From positions 119,229,033 through 119,293,032 of the forward strand of contig CM048845.1 of NCBI GenBank assembly GCA_026545225.1: 64,000 nt of DNA. Reading direction: 5' to 3'. A program made the translations under genes and the position numbers. Shown here one piece after another: positions 49,195 through 64,000 of this stretch. This DNA comes from Cornus controversa (lineage: Eukaryota > Streptophyta > Magnoliopsida > Cornales > Cornaceae). The notes under the pieces were generated by a model. That model saw only the letters and a list, made by a program, of their open reading frames with translations. It did not search any database and was not told the origin of the DNA. Numbering within the stretch: position 1 is the stretch's first letter; each line of letters starts with the position of its first letter.

Positions 49195-49690
49195 AGAAAG
49201 CGCGGACACTTCACCGAGAGTGCCGTATCAGTGTCGGACACTCGGATACCGTGTAGGACACTCGGACACTCCTCAGACACGTGTCGGACACTTCATAGAA
49301 GTGTCCTGACATTTTTCTTTTTAGGACACTTCTTGGACACTCCTCGAAGGCGTATTGGACACTTTATAGTAGTGATGTATATTCAAATATTTCGAATGAA
49401 ATTATATGATACTAAGTTATGATTAAAAACTAAGCTAAATATATGTAGAAGACTAAATAAGTTTGGTTCTTTAATTAATCTATTTATCTATTTTTGTTTA
49501 TAAGTTTCTTTGGTTCTTAATTGTTTGATGATAAATTGAAATGTTTATATAATGTAATATTTCTTTTATTGAATAATTAAAATATATTAATATATTATAT
49601 TATTATTTTATAACTGTATTCGTGTCCTATTTTTTAAAAAAATTTTGTATTTCAGTGTTCGTGTCGTATCGTATTCGTATCCCACTGGAA
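49195..49690. repeat. GACACGTGTC-rich repeat element
   Basis: The 49.20-49.37 kb part is a degenerate array of CGGACACTC / GACACGTGTCGGACACTT motifs; the right part ends GTTCGTGTCGTATCGTATTC. The same motif combination occurs in the segment inserted in the LINE (14960-15428), suggesting one family. Confidence 0.5.
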
Positions 49691-50802
49691 AGGAATTCAT
49701 TTATATTAATTTTCAAATGGAAATGGAATATTTATTAACTGTCTCCGGAATAGCTGGTTTGAGTGGAGAACTAGTGGTTGGTTGGGTTGGGGGCTGCAAT
49801 TCCAATAATATTCCAAAAAGTGAAACAACCCACCAATCACATCCTCCACTCATTCCACTATTCACGTTCTTTTGTTTCCATTGGCGTTTTGTTTCGCTGC
49901 TCACTACTACTGTTACTCTCATAATCTTTTCTACACTGCACAAAAATCATGGACAATACTTATTTACTCTCTATTCACTGCTAATGTGTTTCAGTAATAA
50001 ATAAATATATATACATAAATTATAAAATTATAAAAACAAATAAATAAATTGAATTCACCGAATTTCATTCCGGCAAAGATCACAATTCGTCACTTTTCTT
50101 CTTTCTTTTATATATATTATCTCTAGTATCCCAGTAACTTTTCTACCGTTGAAACTCTAACCATAATCGTAATCTCAAATTCTTTATGAAAATCGAAATA
50201 ATCTCGGCTAATAATTTGTTAATGGCAACTTCACCGGTGATGATATATCAGGAATTGACAAAGCACATAGGGAATAACATGGACAACCCGAACAAGAAAG
50301 CACATCATATTTCTAAGACTTTTATATCAAAAAAGAGCATGAGGATCGATGAGAGAAAAGAATCTAAATCTCATAGACAACTATATGAAATAAAATTTTA
50401 ATCCTAACATGGAAACTGAAATCGAAGAGGAATGAAATCCATTCATGGTTATGTTTTGGAAGAGTAGAGTTTTTAACAAATTTTTATAAAAAATGTAAAT
50501 CTAAATTGACGCTTCGCTGTCATATAAGAGAGAATGGTGAATATAGAAAGTCAATTACCCGAATTAAAATATCTCAATCTCATTTATTATTCTTATTTAT
50601 TGTATTTTAAATTTTGAAATTAAAACTCATATGTTCATTTTTTTTATAGAAACATATTAGGAGGGCTTGCCTACTCAGTGGTGAGTAGATAAGTATTATC
50701 CAATCTTCATATACATATACATACATATATATATATATACAAACGCACACACCCAAGCATAAATTAGTGAAAAATCTCCCATCTTTTCCTCTTTATATCG
50801 GT

Positions 50803-50804
<2 letters not shown>

Positions 50805-50859
<55 letters not shown>

Positions 50860-50929
50860 ACCTCATCTTCTTCCTCCCCTGATCCTGTCTTTACAGTTGA
50901 AATTATTTTCATCCTTGTGAGACTAAGAA
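50805..50929 (+). promoter_or_regulatory. Subtilase core promoter/leader with CT and TA repeats
   Basis: A CT tract (50805-50834) runs directly into a TA tract (50835-50859) which could serve as TATA element; a CT/TC-rich leader (ATCTTCTTCCTCCCC) then precedes the ATG at 50930. The repeat-based core is seen directly; its role is inferred. Confidence 0.45.
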
Positions 50930-55160
<4,231 letters not shown>

Positions 55161-56902
55161 CAGACTGAAACTGGAGAGGAAAGCTTAGGAGTTTCCAATG
55201 CCTTACACATACTTCCAAGTATACACAAAATGAAATGGCAATGCAGAATTTGAAAATGAAGATCAATATTCACATCTATCCTAGTTAGGCTTTTTCTTGT
55301 TGGAACTGGAGAGCAATGAAGTCACTTCTTAAATTTGTTAAAGAAAGCAACATATTACATGTGAATATAAATTCAAGATTTGTTTTTCCCTATTTACTGT
55401 GGTTGTTTTGATGTCTTTGTTGCTTTCTTATGAGATAATGTAGAGCATTAGAATTTGATAGGCTGGATTAGAAACCAATGTGTTGTAGGTCTTATGATCT
55501 GTTGTGACCCATTGTTAGTGTAAGGTGGGTTTGAAATGACATCATGTCAATTTTTACCATACAATATTTTAATCTATAACTCATTTTCTTCCCTATTTAA
55601 GTATAGGAATAAACATCAACTTCAGAACTCAGATTGCTTGTGGGGGTCTTATTGCAGTGATTTTCCTTCCCATAGAAAATAAACAGAGATGAGTTATATA
55701 CTTGTATCCATCTCTACTATATATTGGTATCTATATCTGCTTGTCAATTTGATTTTTCAAATAAGAGGGAAAATGCATCTAATGATCATAAATCTTAGGG
55801 GAGGTTAGTGTCTATTCCATGTCAGGGTATTGGTGATGAAAATTATTCATTAGAATTTAAAAACTGATACGCATGTACTTAGTAGATCAAATATATCAGA
55901 AATATATGAAAGTTGACAATTTTCATCAACAAAAAGAAGCAAATGATTCAAGATGGGGCCGTGAAATAATCAATCTCTTGTTTCTGACTCGGGACCCCCA
56001 CAAGATGGTTGGGAAACGGATGCAGCCTGCTGTTACTTACTTCCCTTTTTGGGTAAAGAGTGATGATGATGATGATATGCTCTCAGCGAAAACAAAACAA
56101 ACCCACTGAATGGGGAGCGTGGGTTCGGCTCCCCCCTTCACTTGATTGTTGAGGTGGGATCTAAACATGATGGTCCCATTTTAACAGTGGAAAGTGAAGC
56201 GCCTGGGAACCATGCATTCCTCCCTGGCTGGGCTCTCGCGTTTCCAGGGTTCGATCAGATCAACCAGCGACCGGGTTCACGGAACAAGGAGCTGAGCAAG
56301 GGCCAGGGGATTGGTGGAAGAACCTGGCCGAAGTCAGTGTTGTGTTCAACTCCGCCCGGGTTGGAACTTGGAAGGATTGCTTTCTTCCAGTCTGTCTTTT
56401 TCTTCTCTCTCTTCTCTTGCTCATTCGGTAGTTTGCTTTGGGTTACACAATCATTTCCCTTTGGTAAATAATCAAGAAGTATTCTTACATGCATTTATAC
56501 AATCATCATATCAATAAATCACCATCACTTTTAATCATAAAAGGGGAAAAAAAAGCTCGAATCACTTGTATGAATGAAAACTGAATAATTTAGCTTTTCC
56601 ATAAAAATAAAACAGATGAAAACAACGAGGGGACAACTTTCTTGGTTCTAGTACACGTAAACACTTTCTCCAATCATCATATGTAGACAATTTGTCCGTT
56701 TTGTTCTTTTTTCTTGATTGGCAAGCAGGACTTGAGATGAAAACTATGTCCCAGCTACTTTGAAGACTTGTATCCAAACATGTAGTTCTATCACTAACAT
56801 AGTAACATGCCTCTAGCTTTCACTTTCTCCAATGTATCATGTCAATACAACATCATTACTACCAATCAAAGGAGGAAAAGAGTTTTCAGTACAAAAAGAT
56901 CG

Positions 56903-56955
<53 letters not shown>

Positions 56956-57232
56956 GCCATGTATAGATAAAAATGGGATAGGTACAACTTGTCTATGCAA
57001 ATTACAACAGATGGGAACCAAAAATGCATAAATGCATGCATGAATACCCCTTGAATCTTGATTGTGCACAAGATGCTGACATAAGCTGTTAGCTGTAGAA
57101 TACCAAACTAAAAACGTTTACTTCTCATAATAGAATTTAGCTCTTAAACACGATTAAAAAATCCCCATGTATTCATATCAACATACCAAGTATTTCAATC
57201 ATTTAAGCACACACTGAATCCAACAATTGGAG
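55161..57232. other. Intergenic: subtilase 3' UTR, GC-richer block, TA microsatellite
   Basis: AATAAA-type polyadenylation signals at about 55608 and 55677 follow the subtilase stop. 56110-56400 is unusually GC-rich (GGGTTCGGCTCCCCCC, TCCAGGGTTCGATCAG) with no recognised product. A long TA tract occupies 56905-56952. No gene is supported. Confidence 0.5.
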
Positions 57233-57711
57233 CTATGGTAAACGAGGGACCTGGGTATGAGACTCTGAAGGATCAATCAAGCCTTCCAAAACAACAAGCT
57301 CATCCAAAAGCGCAAGTTTCTCCTCTTCAAGGCTCTTCACCTCTACTTCAACTTCTGTCAACTCCCTTCCTAACCCAAAGCTTTCTTCCTCCAGCAGTAA
57401 ATACTTTCTTCTCAATGTTCGGTAATCATTTCCAGATGTTGAAGAGTCCAGCAATGAATCTGAGGTAGATTTCTCTGGTTGTTGGAACAATGGAGAAACT
57501 TCATTCTTCAAGCCCCTCTTGGAGGACTTCTGTCTTATTTGCGTCGGCAGGGGCTGCAGTAACTCTTGTACCCCTTTCACATTGTCCCCCTGCCTTTTAG
57601 ACATGGAAGCCTTTTGAATTGAGGTTTTCTTCTTCCGTGGCTTAAGATTTGAAGCCTCCTCAGGTGGCAGCATCCTTGGATCTTGCATTGCCCAAAGGTT
57701 AACAGGTAGCA
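57233..57711 (-). CDS. 3' coding exon of an uncharacterised basic/coiled-coil plant protein
   Basis: The exon follows a - strand acceptor TTTTTTGTGTAG at 57712 and runs to a TAG at 57233-57235. The frame is entered after two bases (first codon split), giving LPVNLWAMQDPRMLPPEEAS, a Lys/Arg-rich part (LKPRKKKTSIQKASMSKRQ), a Ser-rich linker and an acidic leucine-rich helix (RTLRRKYLLLEEESFGLGRE then VKSLEEEKLALLDELVVLEG) that should be a coiled coil, ending LIDPSE plus about ten residues. Translation may start at the ATG whose first base is 57688 (151 residues) or in an upstream exon. I know this layout as a conserved plant protein without an established function. Basic N-part plus coiled coil would fit a nuclear or scaffold protein, but that is a guess. 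Confidence 0.7.
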
Positions 57712-58090
57712 CTACACAAAAAAGAATTGGAAGGCATAAGAGGACAAATTGAAGAAACATCAAGGATTGTTGCTAATGTGAAATGTTTGAGCAAGTGAAG
57801 TAGAAGATGTTTCTTGATGATCACACACTTTGGTGCATCAACATCAATTAAATTATGGTGGGGAAAAAAAGGACATAGTTTTGAACCAGATATTGAAGAG
57901 ATGGACACTATATGTAGCTCATGGAGAATATGTTTGATATTCATTCTGGAGATTACTACTTGACCAGTTACACATTGCAATCAAAATTTGATTTCACAAG
58001 TCCTCATGGAAACAGAGTACAAAGTGACATGGATGTAATGCCCAATGTGTGGTTTAGCATGATATTCTTTACATCCCTTGAGAAAAATAA

Positions 58091-58320
58091 TATGTAGGGT
58101 TCATATTATCCCTGGACTACATTGGAATACATATCCTCTCCATGCATGTTATGTGGTTAATGCCTCCTGTATTGCTACTTTATCAGAACAAGTACCCAAA
58201 AATACTATGCAGGGATCATATTACCCCGAGATTACATTGGACCACATATCCTCTCCATGCATGTCATGTGGTTCATGCCTCCTATATTGCATCTTTATCA
58301 GAACAAGTACCGTTATACCA
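58091..58320. repeat. Two tandem copies of a 115 bp unit
   Basis: Units begin TATGTAGGGTTCATATTA (58091) and TATGCAGGGATCATATTA (58206), both including CATATCCTCTCCATGCATGT and TTTATCAGAACAAGTACC. They differ at about one position in ten. Confidence 0.85.
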
Positions 58321-59214
58321 CTATATTCCCATGTTTTTTTCGTAAATAAACTTTAACTGGGAGGTATGCCAATAAATGGCCACTAGATCCATCGATGTAA
58401 AATTCAGGGTGCATGACATGCTCGGGAGGCAAAGATTAACATGACCTTACTGACAGACAAGGGGGAAGGTAGGATGGGGGCAGATACCATCACTCCATCA
58501 GTAAATACCATCTGGGAGTAATTGGCTACGTTGTCAAAAAAAGAAAAAGAAAAAATACTTCTTTGTCAATATAGCAAACATTTCGAGTACTGATCTATAA
58601 AAATCACGTCAAGGACTTTAAGTCCATCACCATATGCTCCATAAAACTAGTCTACTCTCTTACTTACCCCAAAAAAAAACCTAGTCTACTCTCTAGTTGT
58701 ACTCTTGACAAATTTGTTCATTTGAAGTCCAAATACCCCATAATGCAGTAAACCAAGAAGCATCAATAAATACCTTGACTGGAAAAAATTCTGGAATCAT
58801 TATTTGAAGTTTTCTACCTTTTTATTACTGTTTTGGTTTCCATGCATTTGATTGTAAATAGGAAATTACTAGTCTGCCTTGGGATAGATTTACTAGGGAT
58901 TATTTACATGCCTAAAAACAGTAGAAGGTTTTTGTGAGTATATATATATGTTTGGCAGAAATTGATACCAATAAGGACCTTGAGTATCCTGAGTGGGTTA
59001 AGGCTGCCACTGTGAACATAGCTACTTTAATTGGAGATATAAAGAGGCCTTGTCCTCTCAAACTACCTTAGACAATATAGTAATTAGTGAGGAACTCTTC
59101 CTTTTTTACTCGCCAAATTTCTGTTAATTGATGCTTGATGGATTCCCAAAAAAAAAACTATGGGTTTGAGCAACCCCATCACATGGATTTAATTTTGTGG
59201 TCAGCCTCAGGGCA

Positions 59215-59490
59215 TGAGTGACCCAATCATACAAGAAAAATTGCCACGACAAGGATAAAATGATCCATTCTCAATGTTCCATTAAAGGACAAAATGAATC
59301 AAGGTAGATTGTCCCTCATTGGGCCTTCATGACAATGATAAAATTGAAACAACCTTGTTAAGTCTGGAGATCAATTAGCTCTCAGATATGTTCACTAAAG
59401 CACCGGGAAAGAGACATTTATTGGATTTATATAACATGTTGTATATGACATATAAATATGTGTATGATCCAACATGAGGAAGTGTTAATA
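59215..59490 (+). mobile_element. Copia polyprotein 3' end remnant and polypurine tract
   Basis: A frame with stops reads LSDMFTKAPGKRHLLDLYNM then YVYDPT and a stop, the usual end of Copia RNase H. GAGGAAGTGTTAATA follows, where a decayed polypurine tract would meet the 3' LTR (TGTTA..). The LTR part is broken up by a SINE-like insertion and its end is not resolved. Confidence 0.65.
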
Positions 59491-59608
59491 AGGCTTAACC
59501 CAAGTGGTATCTCCTCATTTCAAATGAAAGGTTGAGAGTTCAAATCCCCAATGGGACATATGAGTGCATGTGTGAGACTTACCCAAAAAAAAAGAAAAAG
59601 AAAGAAAG
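59491..59608 (+). mobile_element. SINE-like element
   Basis: TTAACCCAAGTGGTATCTCC resembles a Pol III A box and GGTTGAGAGTTCAAATCCCC a B box, 35 bp apart; the copy ends GACTTACCC plus an A/G-rich tail. A second copy lies at 60540-60660 (-). No TSD was fixed. Confidence 0.6.
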
Positions 59609-60539
59609 CACACGAATCAGTGTAGGAAACGTGAGTGCTGTACAAAATTGAGGATAGAATGATCATTTTAGTTTTCCTTCATATTATTTGAGTAACTGGC
59701 CTTAGCAAGAGTCACCTCTCCCATTCTCTCCTCTTTTTACTCTCTCAGCCGCTTTGTTCTTCTCTCAAGCTTTGTGACAATAACCAAAGCATGGTTGGTA
59801 AGAATCAACAAATACTAAGATGGATTGCCCAATAGCATATCATCACTATGGGCATGGCTGATACCCAAGCTTACAATTACTGTCAAGAAAGCTATCTCAA
59901 CTTCTCAAGTACTAGTACAAGTCAAAAGCTTCACAACTTGCAAAAATAATGCACGCCACTGAAAATTTACTGGTTAATAAATAACCAATACATTCAACGA
60001 CAAAACACAACAGCATTAGCCCTCAAATAAACAAACATAAAAATAACAATGAGTATCTTTCATTAAACTGATATCTTCTTATTCATTATAACTCTCCCTC
60101 ACATTAAAACCTTGCTTAGGTTCAACGAATTGATAAATAATCTTCTAACAGAAACAGTAAAGAAGTAGATAGGAACAATAAAGAATACTGTCAATTATTA
60201 ACTTATCTAAATCTCATGTAAAATTATCATAGACCAACACTAGAGCATCTGCAATGGGATTTCCTAAGCCATTTTTTCAAAACATTTTACTTAATATTTC
60301 TTAATTATTGTAATTCACATCACAATATAATATCCATAATCAAGTTTCATTGCCAGTATTGAGTAATATCACTAATACCAAGTTGTATCAGTCCATAAAT
60401 ACTATGAATGATACAAAGAACTAAACTTTTGAAACTAACCTTCCTCCAAAATTATGATTAGGAAGTAAACAATGAACTTAACATCCAAGCTATGATCTTT
60501 GAACAATTCTCTGACAATCACCATGTCAATTGTCAAACA

Positions 60540-60660
60540 TTTATTCTTTTTAGCTGGCAAATAACACACACCCACTTTGCCCCACATTGAACCCTCAACC
60601 TTCCACTTCAAAAGGCAGAGGAGATACCACTGGGCAATAATCCTTGGTACCGTGTTGAAC
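60540..60660 (-). mobile_element. SINE-like element, second copy
   Basis: Read on the - strand it contains GCCCAGTGGTATCTCCTCTG and AAGGTTGAGGGTTCAATGTG, matching the A- and B-box regions of the 59491-59608 copy, and ends in an A-rich stretch near 60541. It is more diverged. Confidence 0.5.
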
Positions 60661-61057
60661 ACTAGGTTGAAATGATAATTGTGTCCTCTTATTCCTATCA
60701 AATTATTATTATTTTCACCATTTTTTGTTCTGCATGAATTTACATGTATAAATACACATAAATATATATACTAGTATAGTTGAGCAAGAAAGATAAGTAC
60801 ATAGCCCATTACTATATCTGAAGTTTGAGGAGTTTCTATTTCCTGCCTATCAATTTTGAAACATTGCACTCATGTTCATGCCAACAGATCACAGCATCTC
60901 AGAATGAGTCTATATATATAGTGAATGAGACAATGCTATAAAACAACTAAATGTCTCAATAACATACGAGTGACTTACCCAAAAAAAAACATAAGAAAGG
61001 CATAAATTCAGTGCAGAGTTCTCTAAATTCCAGAACTGACATTAATATATGAAACAA

Positions 61058-61255
61058 TTGCTGAACTACATTTACAGCACGAGTAAGACAGACAATTGAC
61101 AGTACAAAATCGAATTATCACGGAATTCACAAAGAAAAATCCCAAAATCAATCACCTTAAAAAATTGCTGAACTACATTTATAGCACGAGCAAGACAGAC
61201 AATTGACAGCACAACACAGAAAAATCCCAAAATCAATCACCTTAAAAAAAAAAAA
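61058..61255. repeat. 107 bp tandem duplication with internal deletion
   Basis: TTGCTGAACTACATTTACAG begins at 61058 and recurs at 61165 (one change). Both units include CAAGACAGACAATTGACAG or a close variant and end ATCAATCACCTTAAAAAA; the second lacks about 20 bp in the middle. Confidence 0.8.
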
Positions 61256-61559
61256 AATGCTTCACTTGAAAGCAGTTAATATATAATAAAAATTATCAAT
61301 CCAAGATTAATAGTTGAAGAAAAGCAGTATATATGCTATTGAGAAGCGAAAAAGTGAATGAATAAACATAAAACAATTAAAAGTTAACTAAAACAAAAGT
61401 ACCCAAAACAAAAATGTGAAGGAAAAATGGTTGCCATAGATATTACGATTAATAGCTTTGTTGATTAGAATTGAATTCACAACAGAAATCCATTTCTAAA
61501 TAACAAAAAGTATACCCAAAAAACAAAAAAAGAAAACAAATTCACAAGAACAATCGCGG

Positions 61560-61920
61560 AACAGAATAAGCCCTAAAAGAACACAAGCAATATACTTAAA
61601 AACTGTCCGTACGAGTTTCGTGAATGATGATGCGAATGAACAATGTGCTCAATTGTCAGTTACGAACACCAGAAAGAGGACCTAGGGCTCTTCAGCTCCA
61701 CCGTATCCGTATAGCGACCGCTACGACACTCACGCACCCAAATTCCATGGACAAGTCGCCGCCTTGTTGGAGTTTGTTGTGTATATATATAGACGTGTCT
61801 GTGTATATATTATTTTTCCTGTATATATATATATGTGTGTGTATAGATAGCGAAAGAACAGCTTTCAAGTTACAGCTTCAAATAAGGGACTATCAACATT
61901 CACCTCCCTAGAGGTATAAT
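61560..61920 (-). promoter_or_regulatory. Candidate leader exon and promoter of the 57.2 kb gene
   Basis: 61621-61760 is much less AT-rich than its surroundings and lies after TA tracts at 61783-61792 and 61821-61833 that could be TATA elements for - strand transcription. A 30-codon open - strand stretch exists there, but coding is not claimed. The link to the exon at 57.2 kb is inference. Confidence 0.3.
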
Positions 61921-62604
61921 AAAATTGCATGTGCCTCCTTTGGTGCCCATGCTTCAAATAGTACTGAGGTTTGTATCTGACTATCTATCTGTTAACAAAT
62001 TTAAAATGGAAATCACTTCAAAATAAGATATATCTTTATCTTTTTCATTTTAACTCCAATTATTGTACAGTAATAACTATTAAGGGTAAAATGGTAAAAT
62101 CGTACTCTGTCAATATAATTTTTTAATCTATACCCTGTTTAATTAGAGGGTGAAATCGGTTGAATATAATAAATTTTTTTCCCTTAGTACTTTGCATAAT
62201 TTCATGTGGATCGAATATATTGTATTGGCCATTAATTACACTTTATTCTGAATTTTTGCCGGTACATCAAATAGTGACATTACTATATAATACTGTAATT
62301 AATAAAGATCATAAATTTTTCAAGTGTCTGTATGTGTGCATTTACACCTATGTGAGTAATGTAAGTTGCAAACCTAATAAATTCATCTCTATGAAGCTTA
62401 TGAAACTTCTTCAGTCACCGACTCTATGTAAACTTTCCAACTGGTAATTGCACTTTACTTTCATTTACGTACATTTCATGTCAATTTTACTTCCGATTCC
62501 TTCACTTTTATGTGTTTTATTTTATGGCACTTTAGTATTCAAATTTTGGCATCCAAAGGAGTTGTACACGATAATGGCTTGGTGTGAAAGTCAAAATCAG
62601 TTAC

Positions 62605-62925
62605 TCATTGTCTGTTTGGCATGCATTTTGTTTTGTTTTGTTTTTGTTTTTTCTGTTTTGTTTAATCACGGCAAAAACAGTGCATGTTTGGTACCACTCG
62701 TGTTTGAATAGTATCAAAATATTTCAAAATTTTAGACCGAAATTGAAACCACCATTTTTGGTGTTTTTATTTTATTTCGGCTATTGTAGCAGAAAAAAAT
62801 AAAATAAAAACTTAAAACATAATTTCATTACCAAACATGTTTTCAATTACTATTCAAAACACTCAGAACAAAAACAGTTGTTTTGTTTTAGGCAAAAACA
62901 AAAACGCATGCCAACAGTGCCCTTA
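62605..62925. mobile_element. ~320 bp MITE with inverted GGCATGC ends
   Basis: TGTCTGTTTGGCATGCATTT at the left and GCATGCCAACAGTGCCC at the right are inverted; T/G-rich (TTTTGTTTTG) and A/C-rich (CAAAAACAAAAAC) subterminal tracts pair as well. TSD unclear (TCA/TTA). Confidence 0.6.
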
Positions 62926-63822
62926 GTGTAAAATTGTATATTCCATTTCCAATACACCCACATACACAAGATTGGAATTGTTGTGGACTACTAGCAATTT
63001 ATCACTTTCTGCACATAATGTAGCTAAATGGGCTGTGCTAGGAACAACAGCTCTGGGGTGTTAAGACTCTCTTGGAACCCTGTGCAAATGCTCTAAGGCG
63101 TAAAGAATTGTCTGATGATGATTTAGACAACTTTAGCAACTCAATTCAATAAATAAATAAATTCATAATTCAATCCAATTTCACCAATATGTTCTTGTTC
63201 ATGATTGAATCAATTCATAAAGATTTACCTTAGAGAAGAATTTTGAACATCAAACACTTCTGGCTAAGATCATAACTTTGACATTAAAGTCTCCACTCAT
63301 CATCATCATCCCAGATTGGACCTCGATTCCATGCTAACATTACAGCAAAAACCAATGTACAAACTCATAAAACAGCAACCAGTTGCCAAATTTAGAAACA
63401 GTGTCCAGGAGACACCTCGAATATACAAATTATGAGATATTACAAGAGAGAACTTTTCTCATAACGTACCCAATTGACTTGTACGAGTACCAAAAGAAAT
63501 GCTTATATGCTTTTAAAACTTCAAGAATAGTTGGGACAAGAGAAGAAAAAATGACCATTTCGCATTCATGAATATGGATTCAATTATATAGGGTAAGCAA
63601 AATATACATGCACTTATATACAAACACTAGCTTGAAGCTTTCCAAGCATAGCATAGCCCCTCCACCCTTGGCAAAAATTCTGAGAACAGAAAATGGACCT
63701 CAGTAAAATCAACTCAACCAGGTAGTTGATATGCCTACAAAAACCTACAAGCAATGTGGATGTTGTCAAAGCCATCAATGCATCGGCTCAAATAACTGCT
63801 ATCTTAAGTAGAACATTATACT
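62926..63822 (-). other. KCBP 3' UTR and downstream spacer
   Basis: Bases immediately below the KCBP stop codon are its 3' UTR on the - strand. No other exon is recognised. Confidence 0.5.
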
Positions 63823-64000
63823 TTACATGGAATGACGACCATCTGTCTTATCTCTCACTGGCCTTTCTTCTTGGATTTCGTCCAACTCTTCGTCATCCCC
63901 TTTCCTACCTGCTTGCTCCTTCCAATATGCAACCAACTTCTTCAAACGAGCCACTTCCTTTGATGAAACATTTTTGCTTGGATCATTTACAATTGATCGA
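63823..64000 (-). CDS. KCBP: Kinesin-like calmodulin-binding protein (KCBP/ZWICHEL), C-terminal exon
   Basis: The last exon of the minus-end-directed plant kinesin-14 KCBP, which bundles microtubules and controls trichome branching; the rest lies beyond the window. From the window edge the - strand reads RSIVNDPSKNVSSKEVARLK, the neck mimic after the motor domain, then LKKLVAYWKEQAG, the calmodulin-binding helix, then an acidic stretch (DDEELDEIQEE) and the terminal TDGRHSM with a TAA at 63823-63825. Ca-calmodulin or KIC binding at this segment regulates the motor in the family. All 58 visible codons are open. Whether the exon continues past 64000 cannot be seen. Confidence 0.9.
   Translation of the reverse strand, partial: RSIVNDPSKNVSSKEVARLKKLVAYWKEQAGRKGDDEELDEIQEERPVRDKTDGRHSM

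Larger units (their letters stand above)
45460..50800. other. Gene desert with MITEs and simple repeats
   Basis: No exon-like frame recognised in over 5 kb. MITEs at 47089-47428 and 48568-48800 and a repeat at 49195-49690 are listed separately. TA, GA and CT microsatellites occur at 45994-46018, 46525-46557 and 47021-47053. Confidence 0.6.
57712..61559. other. Putative intron or upstream region with repeats
   Basis: If the leader exon near 61.7 kb belongs to the 57.2 kb gene, this is a 3.8 kb intron. It holds the tandem repeats at 58091-58320 and 61058-61255, a Copia remnant at 59215-59490 and SINE-like copies. No other convincing exon was seen on either strand. Confidence 0.4.

Noticed and set aside
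57722..57810. Coiled-coil-looking + strand stretch (KELEGIRGQIEETSRIVANV)
   Set aside because: Short, without a start or partner exons, and abutting the acceptor of the - strand gene; probably chance or the antisense of its polypyrimidine tract.
58948..59070. Open + strand stretch with EYPEWVKAATVNIATL
   Set aside because: Only about 37 codons, no splice partners and no family recognised; left unannotated.
62160..62802. Three overlapping + strand frames of 70-95 codons
   Set aside because: Low-complexity Phe/Leu/Val-rich readings of T-rich sequence, partly of the MITE at 62605-62925; no motif or splice logic.

Overview
This is a stretch of plant nuclear genome, almost certainly a eudicot. 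It is AT-rich, with introns bounded by GT and AG, long intergenic spaces full of TA, GA and CT simple repeats, and many typical plant transposons. I cannot place the species from the sequence alone. Six host genes can be supported from the sequence, and two more loci are only suggested by single exon-like blocks.

Layout. 0-4.2 kb: the last three exons of a PP7-type serine/threonine phosphatase (+), its 5' part lying outside the window. 5.6-17.0 kb: a complete nine-exon DGAT2 gene (-) encoding 333 residues and converging on PP7. Its third intron is about 7.3 kb and holds a two-layer hAT nest, a second hAT copy and a 5'-truncated LINE that itself carries an insertion. 17.4-19.4 kb: a 2 kb Mutator-like element without a transposase. 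24.0-25.3 kb: a complete four-exon gene (-) for a 190-residue coiled-coil protein of unknown function. 27.7-28.1 kb: a TRIM miniature retrotransposon. 31.4-32.4 kb: a three-exon gene (-) for a 192-residue, probably plastid-targeted, two-helix membrane protein. 33.4-38.8 kb: a full-length PIF/Harbinger transposon with its transposase and Myb/SANT-like genes; the transposase is split by a solo LTR.

39-50 kb is a gene desert of broken Copia and Gypsy-type pieces, a hAT copy, two more members of the Mutator-like family and several MITEs. 50.9-55.2 kb: a complete eleven-exon secreted subtilase gene (+) encoding 762 residues with all catalytic residues present. 57.2 kb: the 3' coding exon (-) of a small basic and coiled-coil protein, whose leader exon may lie near 61.7 kb. 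63.8-64.0 kb: the C-terminal exon of KCBP, the kinesin-like calmodulin-binding protein (-).

The host genes are unrelated in function (phosphatase signalling, oil synthesis, plastid membrane, secreted protease, microtubule motor); nothing suggests a cluster or shared pathway. I found no clearly novel system. The most informative content is transposon history: several insertions can be read base by base from their target-site duplications, including one where removing the inserted LTR and one TSD copy restores the transposase reading frame. Exon joins were deduced by eye from splice sites, phase and family similarity.
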